The translations under genes and the position numbers were made by a program. A DNA stretch of 40,025 nt, from contig CP066687.1 in assembly GCA_016432405.1 (NCBI GenBank), positions 475,040 through 515,064 on the forward strand, read 5' to 3'. This document shows positions 36,323 to 40,025 of the stretch, piece after piece. A model generated the notes under the pieces. The model saw only the letters and a program-made list of their open reading frames with translations. It was not told the DNA's origin and did not search any database. Source of the stretch: Candidatus Giovannonibacteria bacterium. GTDB taxonomy: Bacteria; Patescibacteriota; Minisyncoccia; UBA11713; 2-01-FULL-45-33. The stretch's first letter is position 1; every line of letters starts with the position of its first letter.

Positions 36323-36563
36323 ATAATCCCAATAACTTTTTAAACTTTATTCCACCTTTATAACTCTTGATTTCCAACTCTCTTTGATATGCCTCCGATC
36401 TAGAACTATATTCCTCCAAATGAATAATTTTCCATGGCTTGCCATATTTTGTAGATTTTACCTCCCCAGCATTATGTTTGGCTACGCGCTTATTAATATC
36501 TTCGGTATGGCCAATATAATATCTATCATTTACTAAACTTTGAATTATATAAATCTTAAACAT
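36309..36563 (-). CDS. Small GIY-YIG nuclease inserted at tRNA-Ser
   Basis: 84 aa GIY-YIG protein: KIYIIQSLVNDRYYIGHTEDINKRVAKHN, then WKIIHLEEYSSRSEAYQRELEIKSYKGG with the conserved Glu. Sequence is clearly diverged from the protein at 18226, so this is not a recent duplicate. The last four codons and TGA stop are formed by the tRNA-Ser 5' end (14-nt overlap). Upstream lies a tRNA-Ser-like 5' half. TATAAT at 36577-36572 sits 8 nt before the ATG, so a leaderless transcript is possible. Likely a DNA endonuclease whose gene targets tRNA genes; see the twin locus at 18146-18548. Confidence 0.87.
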   Translation of the reverse strand: MFKIYIIQSLVNDRYYIGHTEDINKRVAKHNAGEVKSTKYGKPWKIIHLEEYSSRSEAYQRELEIKSYKGGIKFKKLLGLWKGG

Positions 36564-36577
36564 GCTTTTTAATTATA

Positions 36578-36687
36578 CGCTCTCTGCCGCGTCCGCCCCG
36601 CGCCCGCCCCGTTTTGCGGGGCTGCGGGGCTGCGGCATCCCGCCACGCGGGACAAGCGAGCGCACTAGACCACTATGCGACGCCTCC
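36578..36687 (-). pseudogene. Partial tRNA copy (5' half, Ser-like) with GC-rich insertion
   Basis: Minus strand. It starts GGAGGCGTCGCATAGTGG, with D-loop GGTCTA, and reaches CTCGCTTG in the anticodon arm. A GC-rich insert of about 65 nt with several hairpins (TCCCGC / GCGGGA, CCCCG / CGGGG) interrupts it. The tRNA resumes at GAGAGCG and stops. Joined across the insert, CTCGCTTG and GAGAGCG match tRNA-Ser(GGA) exactly. There is no 3' half. Confidence 0.75.
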
Positions 36688-37407
36688 GTTTCTTCGCCCC
36701 GTATCACGGCCGTAAAAAATTCCTTTCAACATCAAAAGAAGCCCGGAAATCGCCAGTACCTCGGCGGCCACCACAATACCAAAAGAATAAAACGAAAAAA
36801 CTGAAAATTCAAAGGCAGAGAGGGCCGCAAGGCCCAGCACAAAAGTCCCATAGGAAAGCCACCTGGAACGCCGGCGCAAAAATTTATCCTCCAGGCGCAA
36901 ACTTCGAACAAACATAATCAAGGCAAAAAACACGCCGGAGAACCCGCCGATAAGCCCGATGAGCAGGCGGGCCCACGGGGCGCCGCCGTGGCTGAAAGCA
37001 ATCAGCCGCTGGCCCGCCAAACCAATTTCCCAAATTCTGGCAGCGTCTCCGGACCGCAAACTGACCCAAAACACAACGACTCCCGCCGCCGCCAGAAACA
37101 ATTGCAGCGGGAGCAAAAATTTCCTCCAGCCGATCAAGGCGAATAAAATTCTTATAAAATAAGAAAGCGCAAGATAAAGAATGAGGTGCCCGAAAACAAA
37201 AAAGAGCTGCACGATTTTCAAATCGCCGTGGAAAATAACCGGAGCCGCCAAAAGGGCAAAAAATACGGTAAAAAGCAGGTAAAAATAGAAAAAATCCCTG
37301 ACTAAGACGTTGGGCTTTTGTTTATGCGACCGCCGCAGGCGCGAAGCGGAAACCAAACAGGCGGCCGCGTTAAATACATCAAAGAGCGAAGAAACAAAAA
37401 TATTCAT
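36673..37407 (-). CDS. Polytopic membrane protein (244 aa), last gene of the lemA-htpX run
   Basis: About seven hydrophobic helices, starting after an N-terminal basic stretch near RLRRSHKQK. No family recognised; the layout resembles sensor-type 7TM proteins, but without a signalling domain. It follows htpX by 6 nt on the same strand, so co-transcription with the stress-protease operon is likely. Its C-terminal codons GGVA and stop TAG are formed by the 5' end of the partial tRNA copy. Confidence 0.65.
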   Translation of the reverse strand: MNIFVSSLFDVFNAAACLVSASRLRRSHKQKPNVLVRDFFYFYLLFTVFFALLAAPVIFHGDLKIVQLFFVFGHLILYLALSYFIRILFALIGWRKFLLPLQLFLAAAGVVVFWVSLRSGDAARIWEIGLAGQRLIAFSHGGAPWARLLIGLIGGFSGVFFALIMFVRSLRLEDKFLRRRSRWLSYGTFVLGLAALSAFEFSVFSFYSFGIVVAAEVLAISGLLLMLKGIFYGRDTGRRNGGVA

Positions 37408-37413
37408 GATTTT

Positions 37414-38301
37414 TTATACGCTCATGGCTCTTAATGCTCTGATTCTTTCTTCAACCGGCGGGTGGGTCATGAATAATTTTGTAATTCCGTATTTTTTGCG
37501 AAACGGGTCAGCGAACCAAAGATGTGCCATGGTAGGAGTCGCGTTAGTAACCGACGCAGGCGCTTTTGAAATTTTCTCAAGCGCCCGCGCCAGCCCCTCC
37601 GGGTATCTCGTTAAAAGCGCTCCGGAAGCGTCGGCCAAAAACTCGCGTTTCCTGGAAATGGCCAGCTGCATCAAAGTGGCCGCAATCGGCGCAAGAATTA
37701 AAAGCGCGACGCCGATTAAAACCAGAATTCCTCCGGCCCTATTGTCATCGCGGTTTCTAAAACTCCCCCACCACAAACTTCTCATAAAAAAATCGGCCAA
37801 AAGCGAAATGAATCCGGCCAAAATCACCGCCGCCGTGTTCAAAAGCATATCGCGATTGCCGATGTGCGAAAGCTCGTGCGCCAAAACCCCCTCCAGCTCG
37901 GCGCGGTCCAAAACATCCAAAATGCCGGATGTCACCGCGACAATGGCGTGTTTGGGGTCTCTCCCCGTGGCAAAAGCGTTCGGAGACCTGTCCTCAACCA
38001 AATAAAGCCGCGGCATGGGGAGCCCGGCCGTGATGGTAAGATTTTCCACGATGTTATAAAGTTCCGGCGCGTCTTTTTTTTGAAGCGCCCGCGCACGGGT
38101 CATCATAAGCACGATTTTATCCGAATACCAGTAAGAAATGACGCTCATTGCGGAACTGAAAATTACAGCGAAAAATAAAATGGAGACGTTGCCGTAAATT
38201 TGCGAAAATATCCAGCCCAAACCGATAACCGCGAGCAAAAAAACGCCGAATAGCGCGAAGGTCTTTCTGATATTTGAATCGCGATGCGAGTAGATTGTCA
38301 T
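37414..38301 (-). CDS. htpX: HtpX-family membrane zinc metalloprotease
   Basis: M48 peptidase that degrades damaged membrane proteins. From ATG 38301 it is 295 aa. Two helices at about 15-31 and 38-58 are followed by the zinc-binding HELSH at 142-146 in LAHELSHIGNRDML. Two further helices follow, and the third zinc ligand lies in the REFLADASGA segment. The longer frame from 38349 would overlap the upstream gene by 38 nt. A 15-bp repeat including its start codon also precedes the inserted nucleotidyltransferase gene. Confidence 0.93.
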   Translation of the reverse strand: MTIYSHRDSNIRKTFALFGVFLLAVIGLGWIFSQIYGNVSILFFAVIFSSAMSVISYWYSDKIVLMMTRARALQKKDAPELYNIVENLTITAGLPMPRLYLVEDRSPNAFATGRDPKHAIVAVTSGILDVLDRAELEGVLAHELSHIGNRDMLLNTAAVILAGFISLLADFFMRSLWWGSFRNRDDNRAGGILVLIGVALLILAPIAATLMQLAISRKREFLADASGALLTRYPEGLARALEKISKAPASVTNATPTMAHLWFADPFRKKYGITKLFMTHPPVEERIRALRAMSV

Positions 38302-38313
38302 TATTCTTTTGTT
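38299..38313. repeat. 15-bp direct repeat flanking the nucleotidyltransferase gene, copy A
   Basis: CATTATTCTTTTGTT on the plus strand; includes the htpX start codon. Identical copy at 39035-39049. Confidence 0.85.
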
Positions 38314-39037
38314 AACGATACTTCTGTCTAAAAGGTTTATGCTCCACAAAATTTTTTATTGCTTCTTCAACCGTTTGAGGGTAAAGGGCTTTATATTTCT
38401 CTTGACGCACGCCGGAATCTGCAAATCCGGGTCGCATCTTGGGTCTTTCCAATAACATTATCACTTCTACAATTTTGTGCCAGATTTTTTCTCCCGGCTC
38501 TCCTAAAGACTGCAGTTTAAAAAGCATATTTTCTCGATATTGCTTCAGCCCGTTTCCCAATGAAATCCCAATGAACAATTCAGCCATTCTTTCGCACTTA
38601 TTGCCAAAGTACCCGACGGCTGATTCCATAGAAGTATACGGTAATATACTCTTTTCTCTATTATAATCTTCAACAATTGAATCTATCACCGATTCCAGCT
38701 CACCCTCGTTAAGACGTCTCAATTGAAAAGAAAGCCCAACGCCTTCCAATCGGCCGCTTACTGTGTTTTTGAAATCCTCTGCCAAATCCGATGGATTCTC
38801 GGCGTCACCGGATAAAAAGAAATACCCGTCAATATCGCTTTCCGGCTTTGCATATCCCTTAGTCATAGAACCGTACAAATTAAGTGCAAGGACCTCGGGA
38901 TGATTTTCTTGAAATTTACCGAATTCCTCCTTAAGTACTCGCAATCGCTCTTTAGAAAATGACTCGCGTGACAAGTAAAACCGCTTCTTCTCTAATTTCG
39001 GCTGTATTTCTTCATATCTTTCCTTCCATTCAGCCAT
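38312..39037 (-). CDS. Nucleotidyltransferase-domain protein inserted in the lemA-htpX operon
   Basis: Pol beta superfamily nucleotidyltransferase. From ATG 39037 it is 241 aa. The core is LNLYGSMTKGYAKPESDIDGYFF with GS at 56-57 and metal ligands Asp68 and Asp70. The C-terminal half is helical, as in ANT-like or MNT-like two-domain proteins. The start is fixed by a 1-nt overlap with the upstream stop (TAATG). Substrate is unknown; an antibiotic adenylyltransferase or toxin-type NTase is possible. It interrupts the usual lemA-htpX neighbourhood and is bounded by identical 15-bp repeats, a sign of insertion. Confidence 0.78.
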   Translation of the reverse strand: MAEWKERYEEIQPKLEKKRFYLSRESFSKERLRVLKEEFGKFQENHPEVLALNLYGSMTKGYAKPESDIDGYFFLSGDAENPSDLAEDFKNTVSGRLEGVGLSFQLRRLNEGELESVIDSIVEDYNREKSILPYTSMESAVGYFGNKCERMAELFIGISLGNGLKQYRENMLFKLQSLGEPGEKIWHKIVEVIMLLERPKMRPGFADSGVRQEKYKALYPQTVEEAIKNFVEHKPFRQKYR

Positions 39038-39049
39038 TATTCTTTTGTT
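39035..39049. repeat. 15-bp direct repeat flanking the nucleotidyltransferase gene, copy B
   Basis: CATTATTCTTTTGTT on the plus strand; includes the nucleotidyltransferase start codon and the stop of the upstream gene. Identical to 38299-38313. Confidence 0.85.
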
Positions 39050-39270
39050 CTCCTTACGTAATTGATAAAAATAACAATCAACACAACTAAAAGCAGATAG
39101 AAAAGGAATAAAACAAGGCCCATTGACCAATCAACCATCGCCATCCAAGCGGAAATATCCGTAGGGCCGGAAACGTCAAATCTGGAGACGCCGTAATGCA
39201 AAAAGATAATAACGCCGGCAACCAAAAGTATGTCAAAAAGAACCAAAAATCTTGCAAAACGCGCGAGCAT
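39037..39270 (-). CDS. Small two-helix membrane protein between lemA and the inserted gene
   Basis: 77 aa with two helices (about 8-26 and 46-70) and a basic C-terminus NYVRRTKE. Start overlaps the lemA stop by 1 nt (TGATG). Family not recognised. Position suggests it belongs to the LemA-HtpX membrane-stress module. Confidence 0.7.
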   Translation of the reverse strand: MLARFARFLVLFDILLVAGVIIFLHYGVSRFDVSGPTDISAWMAMVDWSMGLVLFLFYLLLVVLIVIFINYVRRTKE

Positions 39271-39827
39271 CAGAATTTAACGCTAACCGGGCGCTTCTCG
39301 GCTTCCGACTCCACTCCGAAAAATTCCATTTTTGAAAATCCAAACCGGCCGGCAATCAGATTCGTCGGAAAAGTGTCAATTTTGGTGTTCAACTCCATAA
39401 CGTTGCCGTTGTAAAATCTGCGGGAGGCCTGGATTTTATTTTCGGTGTCGGCAAGCTCCCTTTGCAAATCTAAAAAGTTGGCGTTGGCTTTCAAATCCGG
39501 ATAATTTTCAGCTACCGCGAAAAGAGTTTTCAAATTTAAAGAAAGCGCGTCTTCGGCCTGCGCTTTTTCGCTTAAATTTCTCCCGCCGGAGATAGCCCGC
39601 GCGCGCGCTTGGGTTACATTTTCAAAAACCTGCCTTTCATGCTGCATATAGCCCTTCACGGTTTCCACCAAATTCGGAATCAAATCATACCGGCGCTTAA
39701 GCTGTACATCAATGTCCGACAAGGCCTCCTTCGCGCGGTAACCCAAAGTCACCAGCCGGTTATAAGCAAAGACGACCCAAAGCGCGATTAAAACGGCTAT
39801 TCCCGAAATCCAATACACGATGTTCAT
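39270..39827 (-). CDS. lemA: LemA family protein
   Basis: 185 aa, with an N-terminal membrane helix (about 4-22) and a long helical body. Family motifs are YNRLVTLGYRAKEALSDIDVQLKRRYDLIPNLVETVKGYM and FNGN-like RRFYNGNVMELNTKIDTFPTNLIA. LemA proteins are frequently next to htpX and are linked to envelope functions, though the biochemistry is unsettled. First gene of the minus-strand operon. Confidence 0.95.
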   Translation of the reverse strand: MNIVYWISGIAVLIALWVVFAYNRLVTLGYRAKEALSDIDVQLKRRYDLIPNLVETVKGYMQHERQVFENVTQARARAISGGRNLSEKAQAEDALSLNLKTLFAVAENYPDLKANANFLDLQRELADTENKIQASRRFYNGNVMELNTKIDTFPTNLIAGRFGFSKMEFFGVESEAEKRPVSVKF

Positions 39828-39859
39828 GACTTAAATTATAGCAAAGGCATAAAAAATAA

Positions 39860-39888
39860 AAAGAGGGTGTTTGGTTCCCCCTCTTTTG
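39860..39888 (-). terminator. Factor-independent terminator of the gene at the right edge
   Basis: Stem AAAGAGGG / CCCTCTTT with a loop of about 11 nt; T runs follow on the minus strand. It lies between the partial gene at the right edge and lemA. Confidence 0.75.
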
Positions 39889-39906
39889 GCGAATCTGTTA
39901 TTCCGC

Positions 39907-40025
39907 TTATGTCCAGCGGCCGGCGGCGCGCATAAGCTTGCGCCTTAACCCTTTGTCATAGCGGATCGGATGGCGATCCGTAGCGCGGTTGATACGCTCG
40001 CGGAGCAGAGCCGGCACTTTTGCAG
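39907..40025 (-). CDS. C-terminal end of an unidentified basic protein (partial)
   Basis: The minus-strand frame gives KVPALLRERINRATDRHPIR and then a very basic end KGLRRKLMRAAGRW before TAA at 39907. The start lies outside the window. The basic composition suggests nucleic acid binding, but the family cannot be named from 39 residues. It is followed by a terminator, supporting a real gene end. Confidence 0.55.
   Translation of the reverse strand, partial: AKVPALLRERINRATDRHPIRYDKGLRRKLMRAAGRWT

Noticed and set aside
1-40025. UGA recoded as glycine, as in some CPR lineages
   Set aside because: Several genes end at TGA in the expected place, including the HTH antitoxin and unknown island gene, and no conserved protein needs to read through TGA.

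Overview
The window reads as accessory-rich chromosome of a Candidate Phyla Radiation (Patescibacteria) bacterium, most likely Parcubacteria-like. This is inference from gene content and style: tightly packed genes with 1-4 nt overlaps, few Shine-Dalgarno sites, standard genetic code with working TGA stops, a large Cys-rich Ig-like secreted protein, a DUF4015 glycosidase-like protein, small RRM protein, RAYT transposases and many GC-rich palindromes. No rRNA gene or CRISPR array was seen.

Layout. 1-1934 (minus): gap-rpiB-rpe sugar-phosphate operon. 2008-2263 (plus): a free-standing 50-aa membrane protein gene with promoter and terminator. 2289-2993: REP-associated transposase with its REPs. 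2996-9344 (minus): thioredoxin reductase, DUF3105, DsbA-like oxidase and two exported proteins, an envelope and disulfide module. 9410-13035 (minus): DUF4015 protein, FAD oxidoreductase, RRM protein, PD-(D/E)XK nuclease. 13102-13878: a second RAYT with a different REP family. 13876-18125: MFS transporter, GT-C glycosyltransferase and divergent DUF2079 protein. 18146-18548: tRNA-Asn locus carrying a GIY-YIG gene. 18593-19131: HTH antitoxin-like gene and broken Doc toxin. 19462-26774: defence island, with a LexA-like self-cleaving repressor followed by one co-directional run: nuclease-methyltransferase fusion, CD-NTase, SLATT 2TM effector, unknown gene, HsdS and HNH protein. 26788-29854: wHTH and ArsR regulators with 36-nt palindromes, TspO, tiny membrane proteins, zinc-ribbon protein, cyclophilin, DUF378. 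29851-34868 (minus): membrane protein, rpoD, dnaG, Nudix. 34929-36060: cupin and an orphan gene with its own promoter. 36233-36687: tRNA-Ser locus carrying a second GIY-YIG gene. 36673-39827 (minus): lemA-htpX operon with an inserted nucleotidyltransferase gene.

The most interesting signals are these. (1) Two tRNA loci share one unusual architecture: a 5' tRNA half ending just after the anticodon region, then a GIY-YIG gene, then an intact tRNA whose 5' end supplies the GIY-YIG stop codon. (2) A LexA-headed run joins a BcgI-like restriction system to a CBASS-like cyclase and 2TM effector, with a decayed copy of the hsdS start marking where a further gene was inserted. (3) Several palindrome families sit in phase inside coding genes, including dnaG, rpoD, gap and tspO. 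(4) Both RAYT genes carry a copy of their own REP inside the reading frame.

Four loci (tRNA-Asn, tRNA-Ser, hsdS, htpX) show the same signature: a cargo gene preceded by a duplicate of the 5' end of the gene that follows it. That suggests, but does not prove, a shared insertion route. All functions are assigned by reading motifs; no search or folding was run.
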